A DNA stretch of 64,000 bases from CAVRCA01 sp963719345 (GTDB lineage Bacteria > Pseudomonadota > Alphaproteobacteria > Acetobacterales > Acetobacteraceae): the NCBI GenBank assembly GCA_963719345.1, contig CAVRCA010000005.1, positions 124,001 to 188,000 on the forward strand, given 5' to 3'. Below, piece by piece: positions 9,001-19,946 of the stretch. The notes beneath the pieces are model-generated. The model searched no databases and had not been told where the DNA came from. It saw nothing but the letters and a program-made list of their open reading frames with translations. Position numbers and translations under genes: made by a program. The number at the start of each line of letters is the position of its first letter. Positions within the stretch are counted from its first letter, which is position 1.

Positions 9001-9887
9001 CTACGCCTGTTTCAGGTCGATCAGGTTCTGCCTGATCTTGCGTCCCCGAGAATTTTGTCCTCGATGTAGCCGCCGTCGCCCCAGCGGACGGCGCGCGCCA
9101 TCGCCTGCGCGTCCTCGGTGAAGCGGGCCAGCATCTCCAGCAGCGCATCGCGGTTGTTGAGGAAGATGTCGCGCCACATCACCGGGTCCGACGCCGCGAT
9201 GCGGGTAAAATCGCGGAACCCGGAGGCGGCGAATTGCAGCACCTCCCGGCGGCTCTCGTCCTCCAGATCGTCGGCGGTGCCGCAGATGGTGAAGGCGATC
9301 AGGTGCGGCAGGTGGCTCACCACCGCGAGCACGCGGTCGTGGTGGCCGGGCTCCATCAATTCCACCATCGAACCGCAGCGTCGCCACAGCTCGGCGACCT
9401 TCTCGACCGCCGCCGGGTCGGTTCCGGGCGGTGGCGTCAGCAACGTCCAGCGGCCCTCGAACAGCGTGGTGAAACCCGAATCGGGGCCGGAATACTCGGT
9501 GCCGGCGACGGGATGCGCCGGCACGAAGTGTACGCCCTCCGGCACCAGCGGGCCGACGTCGCGGATCACCGACTGTTTGGTGGAACCGACATCGGTCAGC
9601 ACCGCGCCGGGCGCAAGATGCGGCGCGATTGCGGCCGCGACCTCGGCATAGGCGCCGACCGGCGCGCACAGCATGACGCAATCGGCGCCGGCGACGGCAT
9701 CCGCCGGGTCGGCCTCGACGCGGTGGGCGATGCCGAGTTCGGCGACGCGGTCGCGCGTCCGCCGGGTGCGCGCGGTGGCGACCACCTCGGTCGCAAGGTC
9801 GTCGCGCTGCATGGCGATGCGTGCCACCGAACTGCCGATCAGCCCGACGCCGATCAGCGCCAGCCGCCTGAATAGGGGCTCAGCCAC
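9001..9887 (-). CDS. tyrA: Prephenate/cyclohexadienyl dehydrogenase (late frameshift)
   Basis: NAD(P)-dependent oxidative decarboxylation of prephenate (or arogenate) in tyrosine synthesis. The N-terminal Rossmann motif is LALIGVGLIGSSVA. Further family blocks are VGSTKQSV, HFVPAHPVAGTEYSG with the conserved HPxAGxE, the helix SHLPHLIAF (catalytic-region His) and SGFRDFTRIA. It starts at GTG 9887. The frame as given stops at 9021, but one base off near 9044 gives the usual tail RKIRQNLIDLKQA ending at 9001, so a small indel is likely. It overlaps the upstream hisC by 8 bases; the pair forms an aromatic amino-acid operon common in Rhodospirillales. Confidence 0.88.
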
Positions 9888-10989
9888 GGTGTTCGGCCAT
9901 GAACAGCGCCAGCGCCTCGGTGACGGATGCCACTTCCTCGGCCGTGCCGACCGTGATGCGCAGGCAGTGCGGCAGGCCGTAGCCCTTCACGCCGCGCACG
10001 ATGATGCCGCGGCCCCGGAGAAAGGCGTTGGCCGCCTCGGCGAGCGGGACGTCGGAGAAATCGGCGAGCACGAAATTGCCCTCGCTCGGCCAGGTGCGGA
10101 TACCGGCCGCCCGCAGCCCGGTCGCCAGCACCTGCCGGTATTCGGCGTTATGGGCACGGCTCCGCTCCACCCAGCCGGGGCTTTCGAGAGCGGCGACGGC
10201 GGCGGCCTGGGCGGCGATGGACACATTGAAGGGCCCGCGCACCCGGTTCAGCACGTCGACCACGGCGGGCGGCGCGTAGGCCCAGCCGATGCGCATGCCG
10301 CCGAGGCCGAACACCTTGCTGAACGTGCGGGTCATCACCGTGTTGTCGCCGGCGTCCACCAGCTGGATGCCGGGCTCGTAATCCGCCCGCTCGACGTATT
10401 CGGCATAGGCGGCGTCGATCACCAGCAGCACCTCGGGCGGCAGGCCGGCGCGCAGCCGCTCAACCTCGGCCGCCGGCAGCATCGAGCCGGTCGGGTTGTT
10501 CGGGTTGGCCAGGAAGACGATCCGGGTCGCCGGCGACACGGCGGCCAGCATCGCGTCGACGTCGGCGGTGAGGTTGCGTTCCGGCGTTTTCAGCACCCGG
10601 CTGCCGGCGTACTGGCCGGCGATCTCGTAGATGGAGAAACCGTGCGCGCTCATGATGATCTCGGTCGGATGTCCGTCGTCCAGCTTGCCCCCGTATGCCA
10701 GGCAGAGCTGGTAGAGCAGATCATCCGATCCCGCGCCGCAGACGATGCGCGCCGGATCGAGCCCGAACCGGCGGCCCAGCGCGCGCCGCAGCTCGGCCGC
10801 CCCGCCGTCGGGGTAACGGTGCAGCTCGTCCGCCTTGCTGCGGAACGCTTCGATGGCGGCCGGCGGCGGCCCGAATGCGCCCTCGTTGGAGGACAGCTTG
10901 ACCACGCGGTTGACCCCGGGCAGCTTCGACTTGCCGCCCACGTACGGGTGAATGTCCAGGATCTCGGGTCGCGGGCGCGGGCTTGTCAT
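9880..10989 (-). CDS. hisC: Histidinol-phosphate aminotransferase family enzyme
   Basis: PLP-dependent fold-I aminotransferase, 369 residues from ATG 10989 (MTSPRPRPEILDIHPYVGG). Motifs: KLSSNEGAFGPP substrate loop, FLANPNNPTG, VIDAAYAEYV and the PLP-lysine block TRTFSKVFGLGGMRIGW. In alphaproteobacteria the copy preceding tyrA often serves as histidinol-phosphate and/or aromatic aminotransferase, so a role in phenylalanine/tyrosine synthesis with the coupled tyrA is likely as well as histidine synthesis. An upstream start at 11049 would add 20 residues and is less likely. It is divergent from metX. Confidence 0.9.
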   Translation of the reverse strand: MTSPRPRPEILDIHPYVGGKSKLPGVNRVVKLSSNEGAFGPPPAAIEAFRSKADELHRYPDGGAAELRRALGRRFGLDPARIVCGAGSDDLLYQLCLAYGGKLDDGHPTEIIMSAHGFSIYEIAGQYAGSRVLKTPERNLTADVDAMLAAVSPATRIVFLANPNNPTGSMLPAAEVERLRAGLPPEVLLVIDAAYAEYVERADYEPGIQLVDAGDNTVMTRTFSKVFGLGGMRIGWAYAPPAVVDVLNRVRGPFNVSIAAQAAAVAALESPGWVERSRAHNAEYRQVLATGLRAAGIRTWPSEGNFVLADFSDVPLAEAANAFLRGRGIIVRGVKGYGLPHCLRITVGTAEEVASVTEALALFMAEHRG

Positions 10990-11113
10990 CGGATTTTCGG
11001 CAGGGCTATACGGGGCCGGCACTGATACCGGAACGCGGCTGGCCTGCAAACCCGCCCGGTTGCCCCCATCTCAGGGCTCCCCTAAGCAGCCCCTTCGGAA
11101 GCATCTGGCGACC

Positions 11114-12284
11114 ATGGACCGGACCGATACCCTCGCCGAAATCGGGCACAGCCACGTCACCTTCCCGGAAGGAATGATGCTGGATTGCGGCGTGGCGCTG
11201 GGCGAGCTGACCGTCGCCTACCGGACCTACGGCACGTTGAACGCCGCGCGGTCCAACGCGGTCCTGATCTGCCACGCCCTCACCCTCGATCAGTACGTGG
11301 CCGAGCGGCATCCGATCACCGGCCGCGCCGGATGGTGGCAGACGGTGGTCGGCCCCGGCCGGCCGGTCGATACCGATCGGTTCTTCGTCATCTGCGCCAA
11401 CGTGCTCGGCGGCTGCATGGGCAGCACCGGTCCGCGCAGCGTTCGCGACGGCTCGGACGCGCGCGACCGGAGCCTTGGGGGACCGACTTTCCGCCGGTCA
11501 CCATCCGCGACATGGTGCGGGCGCAGAAGCGCCTGGTCGAGCATCTCGGCATCGCTCGCCTGTTCGCCGTGATCGGCGGCTCGATGGGCGGGATGCAGGC
11601 GCTGGAATGGGCCGCCGACCTATCCGGACGCGGTGTTCGCCGCCGTGCCGATCGCCGCCGCTTCGTACCATTCGGCGCAGAACATCGCCTTCCACGAAGT
11701 CGGGCCGGCAGGCGATCTTTGCCGATCCGGACTGGCAGGGCGGCTATTACTGGCGGACCGATCGCATTCCGGCCCGCGGTCTGGCCGTGGCGCGGATGTG
11801 CGCCCACATCACCTATCTCAGCGAGCAGGCGCTGACCCGCAAGTTCGGCCGCCGGCTGCGGGTCGTGCCGAAGGGACCCGAGGAGGCGATCGGGCTGTTC
11901 GGCGACATGTTCGAGGTGGAAAGCTATTTGCGCCACCAGGGCAGCACCTTCGTCCACCGGTTCGACGCCAACTCCTATCTCACGATCACCCGCGCGATGG
12001 ACTATTTCGACCTCGCGGCGGAGCACGGCGGCGATCTTGCCGGGGCGTTCCGCGGCACCCGGACACGCTTCTGCGTCGTCTCCTTCAGCTCCGACTGGCT
12101 GTTCCCGACGGCCGAGAGTCGGTCGATCGCGCGGGCGCTGAACGCGGTCGCGGCGAACGTCAGCTTCGTCGAGATCGCGACCGACAAGGGCCACGACGCC
12201 TTCCTGCTGGACGAGCCGGATTTCTACCGCACCCTCGCGGGCTTCCTCTCGGGCTGCGCCGAGCACGCCGGCCTGGCGGGATAG
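11114..12284 (+). CDS. metX: Homoserine O-acetyltransferase MetX (three frameshifts)
   Basis: Acylates homoserine in methionine synthesis; alpha/beta-hydrolase fold. The N-terminal frame from ATG 11114 carries AVLICHALTLDQYVA and NVLGGCMGSTGP. A shift near 11460 leads to EPWGTDFPPVTIRDMV and the nucleophile elbow VIGGSMGGMQALEWA. A second near 11624 gives DAVFAAVPIAAASYHSAQN. A third at about 11703 (an extra C in GGGCCGG) gives IFADPDWQGG through DSD/H-type segments SFSSDWLFPTAES and DKGHDAFLLD, ending at 12284. Reassembled length is ~390 residues, normal. It is followed 10 bases later by metW, the usual pairing. Confidence 0.88.
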
Positions 12285-12294
12285 CGGCGGCGTC

Positions 12295-12946
12295 ATGAGC
12301 AAGCTCGATCCGGTGCGCTACGTGGCGAAGAACATGCGGCTCGATCTGGCGCTGATCGCCGAGATGATCGAGCCCCGCGCGCGCGTGCTCGACATCGGCT
12401 GCGGCGACGGGATGCTGATCGAGCACCTTTTCCGCACCAAGCAGTGCGATGCGCGCGGCATCGAGATCGACATGGCGGACGTGACGCGCGCCGTCGCCCA
12501 CGGCCTGCCGGTGATGCACGGCGACGCCGACCTCGACCTCGCGCATTATCCGGACGCCGCGTTCGACTACGTGGTGCTGTCGCGCACGCTGCAGGCGGTC
12601 GAGCGGCCGCGCGAGGTGCTGCGCCAGATGCTGCGCATCGGCACCCGCGCCGTCGTGAGCTTTCCCAATTTCGGCCATTGGCTGGTGCGCTGGCAACTGG
12701 TCCGCACCGGGCGGATGCCGGTCGACCGCCACCTGGGACCGCGCCTGGTACGAGACCCCCAACATCCACCCCTGCACGTTGCGCGACTTCTTCGATCTCT
12801 GCGGCCAGGAGGGCTACATGGTCGAGCGCTGGCTCGCCGTCGACGATACCGGCGGGCAGGCCGGCGGCCGGGCGCCCTGGCGTCGGTTCCCCGGGCTTGC
12901 CAATCTGTTCGGCGAACAGGCGCTGTTCCTGCTGCGCCGCGCCTGA
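12295..12946 (+). CDS. metW: Methionine biosynthesis protein MetW (one frameshift)
   Basis: SAM-dependent methyltransferase-fold partner of MetX. From ATG 12295: VLDIGCGDGMLIEHL is the SAM-binding glycine motif, and FDYVVLSRTLQAVERP and VVSFPNFGHWLVRWQL are MetW hallmarks. An extra G at about 12724 (GTCGACCGCC) breaks the frame. Removing it restores TWDRAWYETPNIHPCTLRDF and a normal end FGEQALFLLRRA at TGA 12944-12946, total ~216 residues. metX-metW adjacency is conserved in alphaproteobacteria, and MetW is thought to stimulate or be required for MetX. Confidence 0.88.
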
Positions 12947-13000
12947 GGCCGCCCTTCCCGGGGGGAGAGGGCCGGGGTGAGGGACGGAGGACGAAGCGAC

Positions 13001-14716
13001 GTGAAGAAGCTGATCAACGATCCCCGCCAGGTCGTGCCCGAGATGCTGGCCGGCATGGTCGGCGCTGTACCCTGGCCTGGCCCTGCTGGAGGGGGAAGCC
13101 GTCGTGCTCCGCGCCGAGGCCGGGCGCCGAGCCGGCCAGGTGGCCCTGGTCACCGGCGGCGGCTCCGGGCATGAGCCGGCCCATGCCGGCTATGTCGGCC
13201 CCGGGTTGCTCAGCGCCGCCGTTGCCGGCGACGTGTTCGCCTCCCCGAGCACCGACGCGGTGCTGGCGGCGATCCGCGCCGTCGCCGGACCGCCGGGCGT
13301 GCTGCTGATCGTCAAGAACTACACCGGCGACCAACTCAATTTCGGCCTCGCCGCCGAACTCGCCCGCGACGAGGGCATCCCCGTCGAGATGGTCGTGGTC
13401 GGCGACGACGTGGCGCTGCCGGATGACGCCGCCACCGCGGGGCGACGCGGACTCGCCGGAACCGTGCTGGTGCACAAGATCGCCGGGCGGCCGCGGCGGC
13501 CGGCCTGTCGCTCACCGAGGTTGCGGAGGAGGCGAGGGCGGCGGCGGCGGCCGTCGGCACGATGGGCGTGGCGCTGTCGCCCTGCACGGTCCCGGCGGCC
13601 GGCGAGCCGGGTTTCGCGCTGGGTCCCGACGAGATCGAGCTCGGCCTCGGCATCCACGGCGAGCCCGGCGTCCGCCGCGCCCGCATCGCATCGGCCGACG
13701 CGCTGGCGACCGAGATGGTGTCCCGCATCCTGACCGACCGCGGTATCGGACGAGGCGAACGGGTGGCGCTGCTGGTCAACAATCTCGGCGGCACGCCGAC
13801 GATGGAACTCGCCATCGTGGCCCGTCGCGCGATCGGGTTTTTGAATGCCGAGGGCGTCACCGTGGAACGCGCTTGGTGCGGCACGTTCCTGAGTGCGCTG
13901 GAGATGGCCGGCTGCTCGATCTCGCTGATGCGGCTCGACGATCGGCGGGTGCAGCGTCTGGACGCGCCGGCGAGCGCACCCGCCTGGGTGCCCGGCACGG
14001 GACCGGCGCGGTTGGACGCGCGGAGGGTGTCGAAGGCTCCTTCCGCCGGGGAGAGCGCAGAAGCGCAAGAGGCGGCGGGCGATCGGGATACGCCGCTTGC
14101 CCGTGCGCTGACCGCAGTTGCGGAGGCGCTGAAGCAGGCGGAGCCGCGCCTGACGACGATGGACCGCGAGGTCGGCGACGGCGATCTTGGCATCAGCCTG
14201 GCCTACGGCGCGGCCGCCATCCTGCGCGAGCTGCCGATGCTCGACCCCTTGCCGGCCGCCGCGCTGCGCCAGCTCGCACGCGCCATCCGGCAAGCCGTCG
14301 GCGGCACCTCGGGCCCGCTCTACGCCATGCTCCTGCTCCGCGCCGGCGCGGCGTTGCCACCGCACGAAACGACACCTTCCGCCGCTTCCTGGATGCAGGC
14401 TTTCGCGGCCGGGGTCGACGGCGTGAGTACCCTCGGCGGCGCGCGGGCGGGCGACCGGACGATGCTCGATGCCATGCTGCCCGCCGTGGCGGCGCTCCGG
14501 CAGGCGATCGAGGACGGCCGCCCGCTCTCCAAAACGCTCGCCGCGGCCGTCGCAGCGGCGGAGCACGGTGCCGCCCAGACCGCCTCGATGCTGCCGCGAA
14601 AGGGGCGGTCCAGCTATCTTGGCGAGCGCGTGCTCGGCAAGGTCGATCCGGGTGCGGAAGCGGTGGTCATCTGGTTGCGGGCTGTCCGGCAGGCGCTCAT
14701 GCAGGCTGGCGACTAG
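13001..14716 (+). CDS. Single-chain dihydroxyacetone (glycerone) kinase, DhaK-DhaL fusion (two frameshifts)
   Basis: ATP-dependent phosphorylation of dihydroxyacetone. It starts at GTG 13001 (VKKLINDP). One extra base near 13064 and a missing G near 13488 interrupt the DhaK part, which otherwise shows TGGGSGHEPAHAGYVG, NYTGDQLNFGLA and the covalent-substrate His in LGIHGEPG. A ~45-residue linker leads to the DhaL domain (about residues 365-570) with the metal/ATP Asp cluster DREVGDGDLGISL, GGTSGPLYAM and SYLGERVLGKVDPGA. Fused DhaKL enzymes use ATP directly and need no PTS proteins; none are encoded nearby. The gene stands alone and may serve glycerol or polyol breakdown. Confidence 0.88.
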
Positions 14717-14867
14717 GCCAGCAAGGCTCGCCAAGGTCTCTCCGGGAGTTGGAGAGGCGGCCAGCTTGCATCGACATTGCGATAGCGTTACAGTAGCACA
14801 CCTTAAGTAACGGCTGGGAGTGAACCTGGCCGAGCACGAACGCGCTGGCCGACAGGGGAAACTCCAC

Positions 14868-15800
14868 ATGACAATAAAGACCTGGCTTGGCGGAACCGGA
14901 CTGATCAACTCCGCCGCAGATTGGGATCCCGCCGGGGTTCCGCAGGCGACCGACACGCTGCTTGCGACAAGCGGCAACATCGTTGCCGTCGGTTCGCTCG
15001 GGGCGAACCTCACGCTGGACTTGTCGGGTTCGAGCGCCGCCAGCGAGCCGACGCTGTACATGCTTCAAGCCAAGATTGCCGGCGTCACGATGGAGACCAC
15101 GGACAATTCATTCGCCCATGTCGTCGCATACGGCAGGGACACGATCACCAGCGGGATTCAAGTAGGTTCCGATCAGCCTTATGGCCCTTCCCCGGCGCCG
15201 ACCGTCCTGGACCAGGACCTCACGATGGATATCGGGCCGTTCTCCAGATTGGACTTGCGAGGGTCCAGCTCTATTACGGGAAGTTCTGCATTAACGGTGA
15301 ACGGCGGCTACGGATCGCACTTCCTGAACGACGGGGACATCAGCCTGGGTGGCTTGAGCGGTGCCAACGTGACGATCAACCCCGATGTCACCGGCCAGGG
15401 CAGTTTCACGACCGAAGCTGGGCGCGTCGGGAACCCTACGGGAACGCTGACCTTTGGCGGCGCGGTCGGCTCAGGAGAGACGGTCAATCTTCTCAACCCA
15501 GGAAATCTCGAGATCGAGCGTCCGTCGGAGTTCCTTGGTTCGGTGGCCGGACTGCAACCCGCAGGAGGCGATTTCTCGACCGTCAAGCTCGATGGGATTC
15601 AGGATGTCGTATCCGGAACCCTGACCGACACGTCACTCGACCTCTTTGGGGCCGGCGGAACTTCTCTGGCGCATCTCAACCTGTCAGGCACCCCGAGCTC
15701 CTCATTGACGGTTGTTCAGCAAACCGGCGGCGTAACCATCGCTCCGGCTCCCTCTTATTACTTTCCGGATCAAACCACGCTCGTCATCCAACACGTCTAG
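14868..15800 (+). CDS. Beta-solenoid-like protein, paralog A (autotransporter passenger-like)
   Basis: A 310-residue protein with a good ribosome site (AGGGGAA, 14854-14860) before ATG 14868. It begins MTIKTWLGGTG and has DWDPAGVPQATDT, the pattern 'W..GG....W....VP...D' that opens many extracellular beta-helix and autotransporter passengers. The rest is Gly/Thr/Ser/Asn-rich with short repeating strands (LTLDLSG, DISLGGLSGANVTINPD, GTLTFGGAVGSGETV), a typical beta-solenoid look. No signal peptide, autotransporter barrel or RTX motif is visible. Base composition is clearly less GC-rich than the neighbours. Its paralog lies at 23465-24394; both share the opening motif and a PxEFLG block near two-thirds. 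Function unknown; a surface or secreted protein is inferred. Confidence 0.6.
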   Translation: MTIKTWLGGTGLINSAADWDPAGVPQATDTLLATSGNIVAVGSLGANLTLDLSGSSAASEPTLYMLQAKIAGVTMETTDNSFAHVVAYGRDTITSGIQVGSDQPYGPSPAPTVLDQDLTMDIGPFSRLDLRGSSSITGSSALTVNGGYGSHFLNDGDISLGGLSGANVTINPDVTGQGSFTTEAGRVGNPTGTLTFGGAVGSGETVNLLNPGNLEIERPSEFLGSVAGLQPAGGDFSTVKLDGIQDVVSGTLTDTSLDLFGAGGTSLAHLNLSGTPSSSLTVVQQTGGVTIAPAPSYYFPDQTTLVIQHV

Positions 15801-15816
15801 GCCCTCCGGCTTGCGT

Positions 15817-15844
15817 CGCGTGGCCAGCGCAAGCTGGCCACGCG
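15817..15844. other. 12-bp perfect hairpin with GCAA tetraloop
   Basis: CGCGTGGCCAGC (15817-15828) pairs with GCTGGCCACGCG (15833-15844) around GCAA, a stable GNRA-type loop. It starts 17 bases after the stop of the solenoid gene A. No T-run follows, so it could be an mRNA-end stabiliser or a Rho-assisted terminator. A second, unrelated hairpin lies directly downstream at 15858-15886. Confidence 0.5.
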
Positions 15845-15857
15845 TCGCCACCACATC

Positions 15858-15886
15858 GTCATGCCCGGAACAACTCCGGGCATGAC
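15858..15886. repeat. Half-copy of a dispersed palindromic repeat (GTCATGCCCGGA family)
   Basis: GTCATGCCCGGA (15858-15869) and TCCGGGCATGAC (15875-15886) form a perfect 12-bp stem with a 5-base loop. The same hairpin forms one half of the two-hairpin elements at 31712-31796 and 55144-55226. It sits between convergent genes, a usual place for alphaproteobacterial dispersed palindromes. Confidence 0.75.
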
Positions 15887-15925
15887 TGTCTTGGGAGTCG
15901 CAAAGTCCACCGGCAGCCGCTCGGG

Positions 15926-16666
15926 CTATCCGAGCCTGCGACGGTAGAGCGCGATCAGGCGCTCCCAGTGGCGTTCGGCGGCCGGCTTGTCGTAGCACCA
16001 GCGTTGCGGGAACGCGAAGCCGTGGTGGACGCCGGAATACAGTTCGATCTCGCCGCTCGCCCCGGATTGCGTGAAGCGGTCGCGCAGCTCCTGGACCATG
16101 GACAACGGGGCCAACTCGTCGTGCTCGGCGCAAGCGATGTAGAGCTCGCCGCGCGCCTTCGCCATCGTCAGATGCGGGCTCTCCTCGGCATCGCTGACGA
16201 GCCAGGTGCCGTAGAACGACGCCGCCGCGGCGATCCGGTCCGGATAGCGCGCCGCCGCCGCCAGCGCGTATGGTCCGCTCATGCAGTAGCCGTGCGCGCC
16301 CGTCGCTCCTGACTTGGCCGCCGCTTGCGCGTCGATGTGGACGAGCATGGCGCCGATGTCGTCCATCACCGGGGGAATGGTCATTTTCGTGCGGATCGCG
16401 CGCATGCGCGTCCACTCCGCGCTATCCTTCTCCAGTACCTCCGGCCCGAACATCGTGTCGCGGCCGGCGCGGTAATACAGATTGGGCAGCAGGACATAGT
16501 AGCCGACCGTGGCGAGCCGGCGCGCCATGTCGCGCAGCTCCTCGCGCACGCCTGGCGCGTCCATGAGCAGCAGCACGGCCGGATACGGGCCGCCACGCTC
16601 GGGGTGACAGATGAAAGTCTCCATCGCGCCATCACGGGTGGCGATGTCCGTGGTCTGCTCGATCAT
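15926..16666 (-). CDS. Dienelactone hydrolase family protein
   Basis: A 246-residue alpha/beta-hydrolase of the DLH family (COG0412). The nucleophile is Cys in HGYCMSGPYALAA (about residue 123), the acid Asp lies in CAEHDELAP, and the catalytic His in SGVHHGFAFP. The Glu near residue 40 (APGVREEL) matches the family position. Dienelactone hydrolases open lactone rings in chlorocatechol breakdown, but most family members act on unknown esters or lactones. No aromatic-degradation genes lie nearby, so the substrate is open. It ends 40 bases before the dispersed hairpin. Confidence 0.88.
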   Translation of the reverse strand: MIEQTTDIATRDGAMETFICHPERGGPYPAVLLLMDAPGVREELRDMARRLATVGYYVLLPNLYYRAGRDTMFGPEVLEKDSAEWTRMRAIRTKMTIPPVMDDIGAMLVHIDAQAAAKSGATGAHGYCMSGPYALAAAARYPDRIAAAASFYGTWLVSDAEESPHLTMAKARGELYIACAEHDELAPLSMVQELRDRFTQSGASGEIELYSGVHHGFAFPQRWCYDKPAAERHWERLIALYRRRLG

Positions 16667-16709
16667 CGGCGTGCGCTCCCTCGCCGTGCGCGCTTGCGCA
16701 CGATTTTCG

Positions 16710-19700
16710 TCAGAATAGACGGAACACGCCGCGCAGGAACCCGGGCGTCAGGGCCGACAAAGGATTGACGCTGACTTTCGGGTCGTTCAGCGGTCCGCGC
16801 ACGGCGTAATTGGCCGCAAACAGCCCGCCGCCCTTCTCCGGGCTGAACAATCGGCCCACCAGCGGCAGGTTGCCGAGCAGCGAATTGAAGAAATACGCCG
16901 GGACGATGGTGCCCGTCACATCGGCGACGTTCCGCCGCAGATCGACGCGCCCCGTCGCGGTCACGCCGAGCGACGGACTGAACGCGCGTGCGTCGCCCAA
17001 TTCGAGCGCGTCCTCGGTAAGTGTGAACGGCGCGATGAGACGGGAAAAGCCGAGCCCCGGGCCGCGCCGCCACCTGCACCAATCCGTAGAGGGTCATCGC
17101 CTGCAGCAGCCGGCCGAGCCCGCGCGGGTCGCGCACGCGAAAATCGGTGAGTTCCGCCGTCCCGCGCAACGGATGGTCGGCGCTTCGATCGTCGTAGGCG
17201 CCGGTGACGGCGAGGCGGCCGCCCTGCATCGTGCCGACGAGATCGAGCCCACGCAGCAGCGCCCCGGCGTCGGTCGCGCTGGCCGTCAACTGTCGCCCGC
17301 CGCCCTGCGGCGCGATCTCGAAGCGGAACGGCTGGTTCGGAGCGGTGCGCCCCTCGACCTGCAGGCGCCTGAACAGGGTGCCGTCATCCTCGGCGCGGCC
17401 CGTTAGGTTGTCGAAGCTGCCGCCGTTGGCGACCATCACGCGGTCGAAACGCGCATCGATCATCCAGGCCGGCCCCGGAGCATCCGGCCGGCTGGGCTTC
17501 GGCGTCTCCGGCTTGGACGAAGCCGTGGCCGGTCGGTGCTCCGCCACCGCGGAGAGGTCCAGCGACGGGCCGTCGAATGCGACCTCGATCGGGCGGGCGG
17601 GCTGGTTCGGCGGCGGAAAGCGGACGGTGCCGCGCGCCTGCGTCTGTCCGAGCACGACGCGGTCGATGCGCAGCGTCGTCGCGTGGTCGTTGCCGAACTG
17701 GGCGGTGCCATGGACCGACAGATCCTTGCCGTCGAGTGCGATGGCGTCGATCGCGCTCAGATGGTCGTGCACCAACACGACACGGGCCGATCCGTGGGCC
17801 GGACTTCCCGCCGGCTTGCGCCACGCCACCGGCGCGGCGGTCAGCTCTGCCTGGGTAAGGTCGGCGTCCGCCTCCACCGTCCCCCTGCCGTCGCGCCGCT
17901 CCGTCAGGACCGCGTGCAGATCCGTCGTGCCGGACAGCAAGGGGCCGGCGTCGAGCCCGGCCGCCTTGAGCTGCGCGGCGCTCGCCTGACCCGATACCGT
18001 GATCTTTTGCAGCACCTGCGAGGGCGGGCCGGCGCGAAAATCCAGCTCGGCGGCGAGACGCGACGCAATGCCCGCAAGTTGCGCCTGCCCGTTCAGGGTC
18101 ATCCCGTCGCCGCTGGCATCCAGATCGAGAGTGCCGGCATCGAGATCCCGGCCGGCGGCGAGGTCGGCGAGGTGGACGTCCGTGAGATGGGCAAGCGCGC
18201 GGACCGCGACATCATCGATCTTTACCTTGTCCTCAAGCGGCAGCTGCAGGTGCAGCTTCACGCTGGCATGTCCCGCCGGGTCGTGCAGCGGCACCGGGTG
18301 CTTGTCGAGCAGCCGCAGCCGGGGGTTCTTGAGCAGCGTGATTACTTCGGCCAAGCCGCCGCCGATCTCGGCGTCGATCGTGCCGATCTGGTCGGGGTGC
18401 TCGAGCCCGGTAATCCTGACCCGTCCGCCGTGGATCGTGAGCGGGTCGCCACGCTGCGTATCGGCGTGCTGCTGGCCGCCATCCACCGAGATCTCCAGCG
18501 TGTCCGGATCGAGGATGCGCAGCTTGGCGCGGCCGTGTTCGATCGGCGGCACCGGGCGAAGCCAATGCACCGTCAGCTCCTCCCCGCTGATGATCCCGGT
18601 CGCGCTGGAGAGGGTAACGTTCGACAGGTCGGGCGGGGCCTCCAGGGCAACCTCGACATGACCGTCCCGGGCGGTCCCGGCGGTGATGTTCTGGGTCACC
18701 CACGACCGTCCGCCGCCGCCGGCTCCGGCGGGCCACAGCCGTGGCAAGTCGGCGAACTCGACCTGGTCGATGCCGAGGACCAGCCCCGCCCGCAGCTTCG
18801 CCCCGGCGCGGGTTGCTTGACCGCTGGCGCTGATCCGCGACACCGGCCCGCCCAGATGCCCGCGGACGAGGATGCTGGCTTCCGAGAGCGTGACCGCGGC
18901 GGCGTTCCCGGCCGCCGCCAGGGTGACCTTCTCCACCGCGATGCCGGCGTGCCCCAGGATCACCTGGCCGGCGCCGGCGGTCGCTTGCAGGCTTGCGTGT
19001 TGCAACTGAAGTTCGGGGCCGAGGTCGGCGCGAACCACCAGCGACACCGGCAGGTCGACGCCCGCGAGCGCCGCCATCGAGGGCACGGCCCGAGCGAGGG
19101 CCGCCGGCCGCACGCTCGAAAAGTCGGCCTCCACCAGCGTGCGCGTGCCGCCGGGCTCGAGCGTGGCAAACAGCCGCAACGTGGCACTCTGGTCGCCGAC
19201 CGCGAGCGTGGCCTGTCCGCTGCCGTCCAGCCCACCCTGCCGCCGACGCGCGAGATCGAGGTTCACCAGAGGCGCCTGCCAAGTGACGCCGAGCTGGCGG
19301 TCGATCATGGCGAGCGAGGTGTCGCGCACGCGCACCCGGCGCAGCTGGCTGATGAACGACCCCGGAGTGGCGCGGCGGTCGTTGCCGGCCGGACCCGCCA
19401 GATTGGTAATCACGCCGGGCAGCAGCCCTGGCCCCGGGGAGGCGCCGGTGTCGTCGGCCTTGTTTGGGGTGAGGCTGCCGAGGTCGAGGCTGATCGCACC
19501 GTCAGGGCCGCGCAGCAGCCGCAGTTGTGCGTGGTCGACCTCGATGGTCCGTGGCCGCAGCCGGCCGACAAGCAGGGACGCGACCGACAGCGAGACGTCC
19601 GCGCGGGGGATCTCGGCGACCGGAGCCCCCGCCGGATCGACCGCGCGCACGTTGGTCAGCCGGATGTCGAGCGGCGCGTCGACACCGTGGCGGAACCCTT

Positions 19701-19932
19701 CCCAGGCCAGCGAAGCGGTGCCGATCTGCAGCCTCGTCGCGCCGTTGTCGGCATTGGCGGCCGCTTCCAGCCGGCGGGCGAGCCACGCCATGTCGAGCGG
19801 TCCCTGCGCCAGCCGCCAGGCGAGCGCCCCGGCCGCCAGCGCGGTCGCGACGGCGAGCACCACGACGATCGTGCCGACCGCGTGCAGGACACCCCCGGCG
19901 TGGCGCGCCGCTTGACCGGCGAACCGTCTCAC
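16710..19932 (-). CDS. YhdP/AsmA-like large envelope protein (DUF3971, AsmA-like C-terminus; one frameshift)
   Basis: About 1,074 residues. From GTG 19932 there is a cytosolic start and a single membrane helix (VLHAVGTIVVVLAVATALAAGALAW), then a very long periplasmic region of repeating amphipathic beta-strands (DUF3971), as in YhdP/AsmA bridge-like lipid-transport proteins. Near 17055-17058 a CCCC run (GGGG on the coding strand) has one base too many; beyond it the family C-terminus continues in another frame as SPSLGVTATGRVDLR and FNSLLGNLPLVGRLFSPEKG, ending at 16710. The family shuttles phospholipids to the outer membrane in Enterobacteria; that role here is inference. It is divergent from glnE with only 14 bases between starts. 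Confidence 0.82.
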
Positions 19933-19946
19933 GGCCAGCCTGCCGC

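Noticed and set aside
10990..11113. SAM riboswitch in the metX leader
   Set aside because: I searched the 124-base gap by eye for SAM-II-type conserved blocks and pseudoknot arms and found none.
12947..13000. G-rich purine tract (GGGGGGAGAGGGCC...GGGGTGAGGG) before the dihydroxyacetone kinase as a regulatory element
   Set aside because: Probably a simple purine-rich spacer that supplies the ribosome site; no inverted repeat or known operator is visible.
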